16,296 nt of DNA from Phytoactinopolyspora endophytica (GTDB lineage Bacteria > Actinomycetota > Actinomycetes > Jiangellales > Jiangellaceae), in the NCBI RefSeq assembly GCF_004138495.1, contig NZ_ML142854.1:193708-210003 (forward strand). The letters run 5' to 3'. A program made the position numbers and the translations under genes. This document shows positions 6,221 to 13,713 of this stretch, piece after piece. The notes below the pieces were generated by a model. It had not been told where the DNA came from and ran no database searches. It saw only the letters and a program-made list of their open reading frames with translations. How positions within the stretch are numbered: the first letter of the stretch is position 1; every line of letters begins with the position of its first letter.

Positions 6221-8245
6221 CTAGACGTGGTCTCGGGCGATCGCGGTGTCCCAATTGCGGGCGGCGACCCGCTGCCCTCCCTCGTAGGCGTTGAGCTCTG
6301 CGTGCAGATGGAAATGGGTCGGTGTGGAGGTCAGGGTAGTACGGGTGACCGTACGGACGTCCCAACCGTCGCGGGCGAAGCCCATCGTCCAGATCACCTC
6401 ACCGCACACGGTCTCGAAGTCGTTGTCCACCCAGGTGTAGTACTCCTCGGCGCGCCGGGCGACGTCCAACTCGATGTCCTCGAACCGTACGGTTCCCAGA
6501 TCCTTGACCACCTCGAGCATCGATCGGTAGTCGATCAGGTCGCGGGACACCCTCCACCTGTGTTCTCCCGTGCGGAGCGTCGTCGTGGTGATCGGAACCG
6601 ACCCTTCGGGCTCGTCGAAGGGGTGCAGATCGACATCGTCGGGCTCGTCGGCGGGTCGGATCGGGAGTTCGAGGCTGCTGCCCTCCGGGTAGACGGTCAT
6701 CTGCACCGGCACCGGCGGTGGCCACGCCAGCGGCCAGTAGGACGTGGACACCGCCACCCGGACCTGGTGCCCGGGAGGGAACGCGTGCGCCATCCCGTTG
6801 AGATTGACCGGTACCTGGTAGCGACGCCCCGGTTCCAGCGGTTCGGGAGCGTCGTGCCCCGCCAAATGGTTGAGGTTCAGCAATCCAAAGCTCACCCTGG
6901 TGGCACGGCCGTCCGGGGCCACGTCGGACAACCGGACCGCCACCTGGGCGACCGGTTCGCTGACGCTGAACTCCAGATTGACGGTCGGGGTGCCCAGTAT
7001 CTCCCATCGTTCGTCCAGTTCGTCGCTGTCGAAGACGATGGCCCCGCCGTCCTCCTCGCGCTGGTCGTACGGCAGATCCGGCGGCGCGTTGTACGAACAC
7101 CACTTACCGGCGAACTGGCCCACGGAGAGCGGTGACTCGATGGTCAGCGGCTGCGCGTCGAGCGGCTCACCCGGCGATGCGAGCCGGTAGCGGCTGAACT
7201 GGCGCTCCAACTGCTCGATCTTCGCGGACGGCCACTCGACCTCTCCCACCCAGCGGCCCGGCCGTTCCTGGTATGCGGTCGACGGCGGCACGCTCTCCTG
7301 CATCCAGATGCGGAGCATGGGTTCTTTCATCACGCTGTTCTCCACGCCCTTCAGCCAGTAGTCCCACCAGCGGACCAGCTCCTGCAGAAATCCGATGGCC
7401 GGGCCGGGCTGGCCGAAATGCGGGTACTTGTGCGACCACGGGCCGATCAGGCCCTTGCGTGGCACGTCGAGCCGTTCGAGCATCCGCAGAACCGCGTTGG
7501 AATAGCCGTCGGCCCAGCCGCTGACCGCGAAGACGGGACACTGGACGGCGTCGTAGTCCTCGCAGACCGAGCCGTGCCGCCAGAAGCCGTCCCGGTGCTG
7601 GTGGCGCAGCCAGTCCTCCAGCCACAGCCCGCTACCGTTGAGCCGGTCGTGCCACATCTCCCGCCAGCGGTCGCCGACCACAGCCGGATCCGGCGGGCAC
7701 GACGTGTAGGCGAACATCGTCGACGCCCAGGACAGGTTGTCGCTGAGCAGGCAACCGCCCATGTAGTGCACGTCGTCCGCGTACCGGTCGTCGCTCGAGC
7801 AGATCGTCACGATCGCATCGAGGCTTGGCGGGCGACGGGCCGCCACCTGTAACGCGTTGAACCCACCCCACGAGATGCCCATCATTCCGAGGTGACCGTC
7901 GCACCAGGGCTGGTCGGCCATCCATTCCAGGATCCGTTCGGCGTCGTTGAGCTCGCGTTCCAGGTACTCGCCGGTCAGGATGCCTTCGGAGTCTCCGCTT
8001 CCGCGGAGGTCCGCGCGCACGCAGGCATAACCGTGTGCCGCCAGATACCTGTGGTTGACGGAGTCCCGGGAGGCGGTCAGATCCCGCTGCCGGTACGGGA
8101 TGAACTCCAGTACCGCGGGGACTGGCTCGTCGTCGGAGGAAACCGGCCGCCATGTCCGGGCGGCCAGCCGGGTCCCATCCGGCATCGGTATCCAGAGCTC
8201 GTCGTCCTCCCGAATTTCCTCAGGCAGAGACGTGGCGGTACGCAT
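6221..8245 (-). CDS. CocE/NonD-family serine hydrolase (X-Pro dipeptidyl-peptidase S15-like)
   Basis: A 674-residue alpha/beta hydrolase of the CocE/NonD (peptidase S15-like) family, which cleaves esters, amides or peptide bonds. The catalytic triad is readable: nucleophile Ser125 in GISWGG, Asp246 in SGWADGYS and His272 in GPWSHKYPH. Oxyanion-loop features precede it (EFIPYRQRD near 47-55, VRADLRGSGDSEG near 76-88). VRWWDYWLKG (291-300) marks the end of the hydrolase core. The rest is the C-terminal jelly-roll domain, which includes PPGHQVRVAVSTSYWPLAWP. No signal peptide is seen, so it is probably cytoplasmic. ATG 8245 is preceded by AGGAAGGGAGA, which fixes the start against a longer frame reaching 8398. 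It lies 52 bp downstream of an ATP-grasp ligase gene on the same strand and is likely co-transcribed, hinting that it processes the ligase's product or a related amide. The substrate is unknown. Confidence 0.9.
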   Translation of the reverse strand: MRTATSLPEEIREDDELWIPMPDGTRLAARTWRPVSSDDEPVPAVLEFIPYRQRDLTASRDSVNHRYLAAHGYACVRADLRGSGDSEGILTGEYLERELNDAERILEWMADQPWCDGHLGMMGISWGGFNALQVAARRPPSLDAIVTICSSDDRYADDVHYMGGCLLSDNLSWASTMFAYTSCPPDPAVVGDRWREMWHDRLNGSGLWLEDWLRHQHRDGFWRHGSVCEDYDAVQCPVFAVSGWADGYSNAVLRMLERLDVPRKGLIGPWSHKYPHFGQPGPAIGFLQELVRWWDYWLKGVENSVMKEPMLRIWMQESVPPSTAYQERPGRWVGEVEWPSAKIEQLERQFSRYRLASPGEPLDAQPLTIESPLSVGQFAGKWCSYNAPPDLPYDQREEDGGAIVFDSDELDERWEILGTPTVNLEFSVSEPVAQVAVRLSDVAPDGRATRVSFGLLNLNHLAGHDAPEPLEPGRRYQVPVNLNGMAHAFPPGHQVRVAVSTSYWPLAWPPPVPVQMTVYPEGSSLELPIRPADEPDDVDLHPFDEPEGSVPITTTTLRTGEHRWRVSRDLIDYRSMLEVVKDLGTVRFEDIELDVARRAEEYYTWVDNDFETVCGEVIWTMGFARDGWDVRTVTRTTLTSTPTHFHLHAELNAYEGGQRVAARNWDTAIARDHV

Positions 8246-8247
8246 GG

Positions 8248-8258
8248 TCTCCCTTCCT
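8248..8258 (-). promoter_or_regulatory. Strong Shine-Dalgarno for the CocE-like hydrolase
   Basis: The minus strand reads AGGAAGGGAGA ending two bases before ATG 8245. It decides this start over an in-frame extension into the ATP-grasp gene. Confidence 0.7.
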
Positions 8259-8297
8259 GTGTCTTGCTGGTACGTGGGTCCTTCAATGTGATGGCGG

Positions 8298-9563
8298 CTA
8301 TTCGTCGAAGGTGAACGGCAGCGCGTCCACGCAACGTTCGTACTTGGCGATGAGCTCGTCCTCGCTGTCGGCGCCGATGAAGACCAGGGCGAGCTCATAG
8401 CTGTAGCTGTCCTGATGAGTCAGGTCGGACAGCCTCTGTCCCTCGTCGACCACGAGGCTCACCGTGGTCGACGGGATCTCCCGCTCCACACGTGCCACTT
8501 CCTCGTCCGTCGGCACTCGGGTGACCAGGCCGTCGGCGAAGCGGCGGACGAACCACTTGGCGGCTACCCGGTGCTTGCCCTGTCCGTGCTGTAGCTTCGG
8601 GTCCCGATCCAGGGCCAGGCTGATCATCGCGTGGTGGTTGGGTACGCCGTCGACCATCTGGAAGAGCCGGGCATGCGACTGGGAATGCCTGGGGTTGATC
8701 TCCAGTATGTTCAGGGCGTCGCGTGCCGGGTCCCAGAAGAACTCGATGTTCAGCGTCGAGTTGTCCAGCCCGACCTGGGTAATCACCCGCTTGGTGACCT
8801 CTGTGAGCCGGCCGCTGACGTGTGGGGGAAACGCCGCCGGATACTGGTAGCGCAGGAAGCAGGAGGTGTCCGGGTATGTGATCGAGCCGACGACTCCATA
8901 GACGTGAACGTCTCCGTTGCGCACGTATCCCTCGACGGTCAGCTGCAGCCCGGTGACGTCCTCCTCGGCGAGACAGCACCGGCCGCTCTCGCCGATCTCG
9001 GGCGGCGTGTCGATGTGGTCGAGCACGTACTGGAACGGAGTGCCCATCCAATCGATGCCTTCCCGGATGGACTCCAACGCAGACTCGAACTCGTAGCTGT
9101 TACGGACCCGGTAGGCCAGCGCCGAGCTGACGGACTTCACCGGCTTGATCCAGAACGGATAATCCATCTCCGGTGGCGGCACCGTGCCCTGTTGGGGGTC
9201 GAGGAGCGCGAACCGTGGGTGCTCGTCGACCACCTTCTGTTGCTCAGTGCGGCTCCAGTACTTGTGTTCGCACTTCACCACCGCTTCGAGGCTCGGCCCG
9301 ATGGTGCCAAAGCGCTCGCAGAGGATCGGCACCAGCGAGCTCACCGGGAAGTCCCAATACCCGACGATGGCGTCGATCGGCCCGTCGAAGGCATAGAGCT
9401 GGCGCTCGGCGGAGGCGAGCAGTGTCGGAAGCCGGATGTCCTTGGTCAGCAGGTCGTCTGGATGGAGCAGCTGATGGAAGCGGTACTCGTCAGCATCGGG
9501 GAGACTGGAGAGCGTCTCCGCGTTCAGCTCATCGAGTCCAAGTACGAAGATGTTCTTTGCCAT
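8298..9563 (-). CDS. Orphan ATP-grasp carboxylate-amine ligase-like protein
   Basis: A 421-residue ATP-grasp protein; family members join a carboxylate to an amine or thiol through an acyl-phosphate. An N-terminal pre-ATP-grasp Rossmann-like domain occupies residues 1-100 (KNIFVLGLDELN, DAIVGYWDFPVSSLVP). ATP-binding Lys140 lies in FWIKPVKSVSSALAYRV. EGYV (211-214) is in the hinge region. NIEFFWDPARDALNILEINPR (split across 272-292) supplies the Mg-binding Glu/Asn (E288, N290). The C-terminal 100 residues (KWFVRRFADGLVTRVPTDEE onward) are a biotin-carboxylase-C-like segment. It is not recognisable as D-Ala-D-Ala ligase, a Pur enzyme or biotin carboxylase, and no carrier protein is nearby. The start is ATG 9563, with AGGGA six bases upstream; the adjacent GTG 9566 is an alternative. 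It heads an operon with the hydrolase gene, and a stress-sigma-like promoter lies upstream at 9600-9624. Confidence 0.85.
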   Translation of the reverse strand: MAKNIFVLGLDELNAETLSSLPDADEYRFHQLLHPDDLLTKDIRLPTLLASAERQLYAFDGPIDAIVGYWDFPVSSLVPILCERFGTIGPSLEAVVKCEHKYWSRTEQQKVVDEHPRFALLDPQQGTVPPPEMDYPFWIKPVKSVSSALAYRVRNSYEFESALESIREGIDWMGTPFQYVLDHIDTPPEIGESGRCCLAEEDVTGLQLTVEGYVRNGDVHVYGVVGSITYPDTSCFLRYQYPAAFPPHVSGRLTEVTKRVITQVGLDNSTLNIEFFWDPARDALNILEINPRHSQSHARLFQMVDGVPNHHAMISLALDRDPKLQHGQGKHRVAAKWFVRRFADGLVTRVPTDEEVARVEREIPSTTVSLVVDEGQRLSDLTHQDSYSYELALVFIGADSEDELIAKYERCVDALPFTFDE

Positions 9564-9599
9564 CACCGTTCCCTGCGTCGATCGTCCTTGTATGTCCTA

Positions 9600-9624
9600 A
9601 TACCCAGTCGCGCGGTGATGACGC
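9600..9624 (-). promoter_or_regulatory. General-stress sigma-type promoter for the ATP-grasp/hydrolase operon
   Basis: On the minus strand, GCGT (9624-9621), a 15-nt spacer and GGGTAT (9605-9600) match the sigma-B form GNNT-N14-16-GGGTAY. Transcription would start near 9593, giving a leader of about 30 nt. It is back to back with the dehydrogenase promoter at 9648-9672. The -10 is exact and the -35 is degenerate. Confidence 0.5.
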
Positions 9625-9647
9625 TGGACTACGACGTTCACGCCGCC

Positions 9648-9672
9648 GTTTGCCGCCACGCGGTGCGGGTAT
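9648..9672 (+). promoter_or_regulatory. General-stress sigma-type promoter for the zinc dehydrogenase
   Basis: GTTT (9648-9651), a 15-nt spacer and GGGTAT (9667-9672) are an exact match to the actinobacterial SigB/SigF consensus GTTT-N15-GGGTAT. The start would fall near 9679, giving a 37-nt leader that contains GGAGGG (9702-9707), the Shine-Dalgarno of the gene at 9716. Confidence 0.7.
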
Positions 9673-9715
9673 CGGCACGGCGACGAGCTGCGACGACGCA
9701 CGGAGGGAAGCGTCC

Positions 9716-10897
9716 ATGAAGGCACTGACGTGGCACGGTAAGCGAGACGTCCGGGTCGAAGACGTGCCCGATCCGCGGATCGAGGAACCCACCGATGCGG
9801 TCATCGATGTCACGTCGACCGCGATCTGCGGGTCTGACTTGCATCTGTATGAGGTTCTGAGCCCGTTCTTGGATGAAGGCGACATCCTGGGACACGAGGC
9901 CATCGGTGTGGTCGAGGAGGTCGGTTCCGATGTGACGCACATCCGGCCCGGAGACCGCGTGGTCGTCCCGTTCAATATCTCCTGCGGCCGGTGCTTCATG
10001 TGCGATCAGCAGCTGTACGCCCAGTGTGAGACCACACAGGTACGTGAACACGGCAAGGGTGCCGCACTCTTCGGCTACACCCGTCTCTACGGATCGGTGG
10101 CGGGTGCCCAAGCTGAACTGCTGCGTGTGCCGATGGCTCATTTCGGCCCCATCCCGGTTCCCGAATGGGGCCTCGATCAGCATTGGCTGTATCTGTCGGA
10201 CATCCTCCCCACGGCCTGGCAGGCGGTGCAGTACGCGGGGGTAGGCGACGGCAGCACCGTCGCCGTCCTGGGACTGGGGCCGGTGGGACAGTTCGCCACC
10301 AGGATCGCCAAATATCGGGGTGCGCGCCGGGTGATCGGGGTGGACTCGGTGCCGGAGCGGCTGGCTCGTGCGTCAACTTTCGGAATCGACGTGGTCGACA
10401 CCACCCAGGTCGACGACGTTGCTGAACATCTCGTGACCATGGCGGATGGGCGTGGACCGGACGCGACGATCGACGCGGTCGGGATGGAGGCACACGGCTC
10501 GCGGGGCGCGAAGTTGCTCCAGTCTGTGGTGAACATGCTGCCCGACGCCGTTGCGGAACCGCTCGCCGACCGGTACGGCATCGACCGCCTCGATGCGCTG
10601 CACACTTCGATACGAGCGACGAGACGGGGCGGCACGGTGTCGATCAGCGGTGTGTACGGCGGCATGCTTGATCCGATGCCGATGCTGGAGATGTTCGACA
10701 GGGGCCTGCAGATACGGATGGGGCAGGCGCACGTGCGACGGTGGACCGGCGAGCTGCTCGCGCTGCTCGGCGAGAACGACGTCTTCGGCGTCGACGACTT
10801 CGCCACCCACCAGCTGCCGCTCGCCGAAGCGCCGTCGGCTTACGAGATGTTCCAGAAGAAGTCGGACGGCTGCATCAAGGTCGTGCTGAACGTCTGA
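9716..10897 (+). CDS. Zinc-dependent alcohol dehydrogenase, formaldehyde-dehydrogenase-like
   Basis: A 393-residue medium-chain dehydrogenase/reductase that oxidises an alcohol, or possibly formaldehyde, with NAD(P). The GroES-like domain has the catalytic zinc ligands Cys38 (CGSD) and His60-Glu61 (GHEAIG). The structural zinc site consists of Cys90, 93, 96 and 104 (SCGRCFMCDQQLYAQC). The Rossmann motif is GLGPVG (186-191), and Asp210 ends the second strand, favouring NAD. The long insertion around 235-290 (AVGMEAHGSRG..., DRYGIDRLDALH) is typical of the glutathione-independent formaldehyde-dehydrogenase-like branch, which is why I prefer that subgroup. ATG 9716 has GGAGGG nine bases upstream. 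It is divergent from the ATP-grasp operon and is followed 87 bp later by NDH-2, which could reoxidise the NADH it makes. Its promoter matches the stress-sigma consensus. Confidence 0.92.
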   Translation: MKALTWHGKRDVRVEDVPDPRIEEPTDAVIDVTSTAICGSDLHLYEVLSPFLDEGDILGHEAIGVVEEVGSDVTHIRPGDRVVVPFNISCGRCFMCDQQLYAQCETTQVREHGKGAALFGYTRLYGSVAGAQAELLRVPMAHFGPIPVPEWGLDQHWLYLSDILPTAWQAVQYAGVGDGSTVAVLGLGPVGQFATRIAKYRGARRVIGVDSVPERLARASTFGIDVVDTTQVDDVAEHLVTMADGRGPDATIDAVGMEAHGSRGAKLLQSVVNMLPDAVAEPLADRYGIDRLDALHTSIRATRRGGTVSISGVYGGMLDPMPMLEMFDRGLQIRMGQAHVRRWTGELLALLGENDVFGVDDFATHQLPLAEAPSAYEMFQKKSDGCIKVVLNV

Positions 10898-10917
10898 AGC
10901 GGTGTCCGTGAGATCGC

Positions 10918-10937
10918 GGAGGGCCCTGAGCCTCTCC
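10918..10937 (+). terminator. Short hairpin downstream of the dehydrogenase gene
   Basis: GGAGGG (10918-10923) pairs with 10932-10937 through six pairs, one of them G-U, around an 8-base loop. It lies 20 bp after the dehydrogenase stop and just before the NDH-2 promoter. There is no U-tract, and it is weak as a terminator. Confidence 0.3.
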
Positions 10938-10950
10938 TCGCATCGTTCCC

Positions 10951-10975
10951 GTTTGCGGCCGCAGCCCGCGGGTAA
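10951..10975 (+). promoter_or_regulatory. General-stress sigma-type promoter for NDH-2
   Basis: GTTT (10951-10954), a 15-nt spacer and GGGTAA (10970-10975) match the stress-sigma consensus with the same spacing as the promoter at 9648. The predicted transcription start at about 10982 lies only a few bases before ATG 10985, so the message would be nearly leaderless. Confidence 0.6.
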
Positions 10976-10984
10976 GCGCGTGAG

Positions 10985-12310
10985 ATGACTGTTGACGCTT
11001 CTATGCGCCCGCGAGTCCTCATCCTGGGCGCCGGATACGCCGGCCTGTACACAGCGCTACGACTGCAATCCAAGCTCCGTCGAGATGAGGCGTCGATCAC
11101 CGTCGTCGATCCGCGCCCGTATATGACGTACCAGCCGTTCCTGCCGGAGGCCGCCGCGGGCGCCATCGAACCGCGGCACGTCGCGGCGCCGCTGCGGGCG
11201 ATGCTCAAGCGTTGCCAAGTATTGACCGGCAACGCTACGGAGATCGACGCTGAGCGTCGATCGGTGCGGGTGAGCATGCCGGACGGTCACAAGGTGGACC
11301 TCGGCTACGACTTCCTTGTCCTGGCCGTCGGCTCGGTGTCCAAGACTCTGCCGGTGCCCGGGCTGGAGGATCAAGCCGTCGGCTTCACCACCCTCGGAGA
11401 AGCGGTATACCTGCGCAACCATGTCCTCTCGCGACTGGACCGAGCCGCCAGCACTCTCGATCCGGCACATCGCGCCAAGCTTCTGACCTTTATGTTCGTG
11501 GGCGGCGGCTACGCGGGCGTGGAGGCTCTCGGCGAGCTGGAGGACATGGCACGGTTCGCCGCTCGTCGCTACTACGGTTCGGTCGATGCCAGCGAGATGC
11601 GATGGATCTTGGTCGAGGCAGTCGATCGCATCATGCCGGAGGTCGGACGCTCGCTCGCCGAGTACACGGTCGGTGTGCTGCGCAAGCGCGCGATCGAGGT
11701 CCGTCTGGAGACGACCGTGGAGAGCATGGAGGGCGGCCATGTCGTCCTGTCCGACGGTACCGAGTTCGACTCGGACACGGTGGTGTGGACGACGGGTGTG
11801 GCCGCGTCCCCGCTCGTCGCCGACTCTGGCTTCTCGCAGGACGAGCTTTCTCGCGTGGAATGTTTGCCCTCCTTGCAGGTCAGAGGGGTTCCGAACGTAC
11901 TCGCTGCCGGTGACTGTGCTGCGGTGCCGGACCTGAGCAGTGACGATCCGGGTGCGACCTGCCCGCCTACGGCACAGCACGCGGTCCGCCAGGGCAAGGT
12001 TCTGGCGGACAATGTCCGGGCCATCCTGCGTGGGCGGCCGGTGCGCACGTTCTCACACCGCAGTTCCGGCGCCGTCGCCACACTCGGCCTGCACCAAGGT
12101 GTCGCAGAGGTATACGGAGCCAAGTTCAGGGGGATGCCCGCCTGGACGATGCACCGGCTGTACCACCTGTCGCAGATGCCGACGGCGAACCGCAAGGCTC
12201 GCGTACTGGCCGACTGGCTGCTCGACTCGGTGTTCCCGCGGCAGGTGGTCGCGGTCGGTGAGGTGCACGAACCGCGTCGCGACTTCGTGGAACAGGCACA
12301 ACGAGGCTGA
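10985..12310 (+). CDS. Type II NADH dehydrogenase (NDH-2), FAD-dependent NADH:quinone oxidoreductase
   Basis: A 441-residue single-subunit flavoprotein that passes electrons from NADH to membrane quinones without pumping protons. FAD-binding GAGYAG is at residues 15-20. The NADH-binding Rossmann motif GGGYAGVE is at 173-180. The second FAD motif AAGDCAAVPD is near 307-316, followed by CPPTAQHAVRQGKVLADN, the conserved segment near the quinone site. The C-terminus (RLYHLSQMPTANRKAR, DWLLDSVFPRQVV) is amphipathic, as in other NDH-2 enzymes that attach to the inner face of the membrane. ATG 10985 is the only start that includes the first FAD strand with a normal lead-in. It has no clear Shine-Dalgarno, agreeing with the leaderless prediction from the promoter. 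It is convergent with the BaeRF gene; a 12-base direct repeat (12303-12314 and 12326-12337) spans its stop. A redox-sensor oxidoreductase in the same family is the alternative. Confidence 0.92.
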   Translation: MTVDASMRPRVLILGAGYAGLYTALRLQSKLRRDEASITVVDPRPYMTYQPFLPEAAAGAIEPRHVAAPLRAMLKRCQVLTGNATEIDAERRSVRVSMPDGHKVDLGYDFLVLAVGSVSKTLPVPGLEDQAVGFTTLGEAVYLRNHVLSRLDRAASTLDPAHRAKLLTFMFVGGGYAGVEALGELEDMARFAARRYYGSVDASEMRWILVEAVDRIMPEVGRSLAEYTVGVLRKRAIEVRLETTVESMEGGHVVLSDGTEFDSDTVVWTTGVAASPLVADSGFSQDELSRVECLPSLQVRGVPNVLAAGDCAAVPDLSSDDPGATCPPTAQHAVRQGKVLADNVRAILRGRPVRTFSHRSSGAVATLGLHQGVAEVYGAKFRGMPAWTMHRLYHLSQMPTANRKARVLADWLLDSVFPRQVVAVGEVHEPRRDFVEQAQRG

Positions 12311-12383
12311 CCAGACAGGCACGATGAGGCTGACCAGGGCGGCTCCGGGCGGCCGTGAGCTGGCCGGCTGCCAGTCGCCATGC

Positions 12384-13487
12384 TTACCAGCGCAGGATTG
12401 CCGCGACCCCATCGTCGGAGAACTTCCACGGTCCGACCAGGACTTCGGCGTCTGTCGCCACCGCTGCGCAGAGCACGGCAAGATCGGCGCGCACCGCGTC
12501 CTGCTCCAATGCACCCTTGGGCAGCGGGATGCCCGGGTGGCCACCCGGGCGAACGGTGCGGGCCGCGGCGGTGTCGGGTGTGATGAAGACGGTGCGGACC
12601 TGTCCCTGCACCAGTTTCGGGAGCACGTCGTCGAGCCCGATCGCGGCGGCGCCCTGCCGCCCTGCTTCCTGCTCCAACTCTCGGATGGCCTCGAGATGGT
12701 CGGTGATGACGACGTTCCGGATCGCTTGGTCGACGGCATGATCGAGGGCTTCACGGGACGCGCCGGCGGCTCGGCTACCGCTCTCCAAGTCCACCAGCAG
12801 CGCTCGGGTTCGCTCGCTGACCGATTGATGGATCTCCCTCTGGGCACGCACGTCACCGGCGAGCGCCACGATCCGCACGCCCGCCCCGACCTGTTCTTCG
12901 ATCTCTGTCACCACCTGCTCTGCATTGCGGTGCCAGACGTTCTCCGCCCGGCGCTGGTACCGCTTGTGGGACCAGCCTCCGACAGCCACCTTGGTCAGGT
13001 GTTCGGTTTCGCCCTGGACACTGGCGGTGGCTTTGGGGGTCTCGGGCCAGGCTTCGTATCGCTCGAACTCGGCGCCCTCCCGGTCGGCCAGTACGACGAG
13101 CAACGGCAACATGGCATTGCGGTCGGCGAGCCAGCCGGTCAGATCCGGGAGGGGACCCCAGGTGAGCGCCTGGTGATCACCTGGGACGGTGACGACGTCG
13201 TCCATCAGGATCCGGCCGTCGGCGGCGACCACCATCCGGGCCGCCGCACCGGACGCGTGCTGCTCAGCAAGGATCCGGTCCCCCACGGTCTCGACCAGAT
13301 CCGGTGGGGCGCCCTGCCGGAGAAGTTCTTCGCGGGAGGAGCGCCAGCGGACGTTGAGCTGGTGCACGGCCTCCTCGACGTCGCGTCGGACATCGAGGTA
13401 GACGCTGAGGAACGGCCCTGGGTGCTGGCAGATCTCCGACACCAGCCGTGTGTTCTTACCGTTGCGCGCGAGATTGTTCGCGACCAT
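12384..13487 (-). CDS. BaeRF/Rv2629-like (Vms1-type release-factor fold) protein
   Basis: A 367-residue protein of the bacterial-archaeal eRF1-like (BaeRF) group, related to mycobacterial Rv2629 and to the fold of Vms1/ANKZF1 peptidyl-tRNA hydrolases. N-terminal residues 20-60 show GPFLSVYLDVRRD. The central domain carries GGWSHKRYQRRAENVWHRNAEQV (split across 170-192), in which Gly170-Gly171 and Gln178 may correspond to the release-factor GGQ-like loop. Residues 205-310 form the second domain (RIVALAGDVRAQREIH, DDVLPKLVQGQVRTVFI). The C-terminal L7Ae/eRF1-domain-3-like end holds GALEQDAVRADLAVLCAAVATDAEVLVG (330-352). ATG 13487 is fixed by GGAGG five bases upstream; ATG 13523 is rejected. 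Rv2629 belongs to the DosR dormancy set in mycobacteria. A role in clearing stalled ribosomes is inference. It is divergent from a GAF-ANTAR regulator. Confidence 0.82.
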   Translation of the reverse strand: MVANNLARNGKNTRLVSEICQHPGPFLSVYLDVRRDVEEAVHQLNVRWRSSREELLRQGAPPDLVETVGDRILAEQHASGAAARMVVAADGRILMDDVVTVPGDHQALTWGPLPDLTGWLADRNAMLPLLVVLADREGAEFERYEAWPETPKATASVQGETEHLTKVAVGGWSHKRYQRRAENVWHRNAEQVVTEIEEQVGAGVRIVALAGDVRAQREIHQSVSERTRALLVDLESGSRAAGASREALDHAVDQAIRNVVITDHLEAIRELEQEAGRQGAAAIGLDDVLPKLVQGQVRTVFITPDTAAARTVRPGGHPGIPLPKGALEQDAVRADLAVLCAAVATDAEVLVGPWKFSDDGVAAILRW

Positions 13488-13492
13488 CCGGA

Positions 13493-13497
13493 CCTCC
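13493..13497 (-). promoter_or_regulatory. Shine-Dalgarno GGAGG fixing the BaeRF start
   Basis: The minus strand reads GGAGG with a 5-nt spacer to ATG 13487. No comparable site precedes the upstream ATG 13523. Confidence 0.7.
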
Positions 13498-13577
13498 GTC
13501 CGTCCGCGTCGACCGATGTGCATCGGGCCGCCTATCAGGTTGCCGTTATCACTGGCGTGGTACCCAACGAGCAGGTA

Positions 13578-13604
13578 GACATGTAAAGACCAGGCTTGAC
13601 ATGT
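13578..13604. repeat. Direct repeat GACATGT spaced 20 bp in a divergent promoter region
   Basis: GACATGT occurs at 13578-13584 and 13598-13604, exactly 20 bp apart, and each copy includes the palindrome ACATGT. The second copy overlaps TTGACA (13596-13601), a good -35 element, although no convincing -10 follows. The 226-bp region separates the BaeRF gene from the GAF-ANTAR gene. Two sites on one DNA face suggest cooperative regulator binding; this is inference. Confidence 0.4.
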
Positions 13605-13703
13605 TTGCTCGCGCAGGTGCGAGGGGCACCATGGACATCAGAGGGGCGTGGTTCTTGACGTCAGCGGACCCGGAACCGGACATGACAGCTTCACTGTGGT
13701 GGC

Positions 13704-13708
13704 GGAGG
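13704..13708 (+). promoter_or_regulatory. Shine-Dalgarno GGAGG fixing the GAF-ANTAR start
   Basis: GGAGG lies five bases before GTG 13714. It decides this start over the in-frame GTG 13648, which lacks a site. Confidence 0.7.
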
Positions 13709-13713
13709 TAGCT

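Noticed and set aside
12350..12366. CGGCC/GGCCG hairpin between the convergent NDH-2 and BaeRF genes as terminator
   Set aside because: The stem is only 5 bp with a 7-base loop, expected by chance at this GC content.
13560..13590. GGGTAC hexamer (minus strand) upstream of the BaeRF gene as a further stress-sigma promoter
   Set aside because: No -35 beginning with G and ending with T lies at 14-16 nt; the candidates there read ACAT, CATG or TACA.
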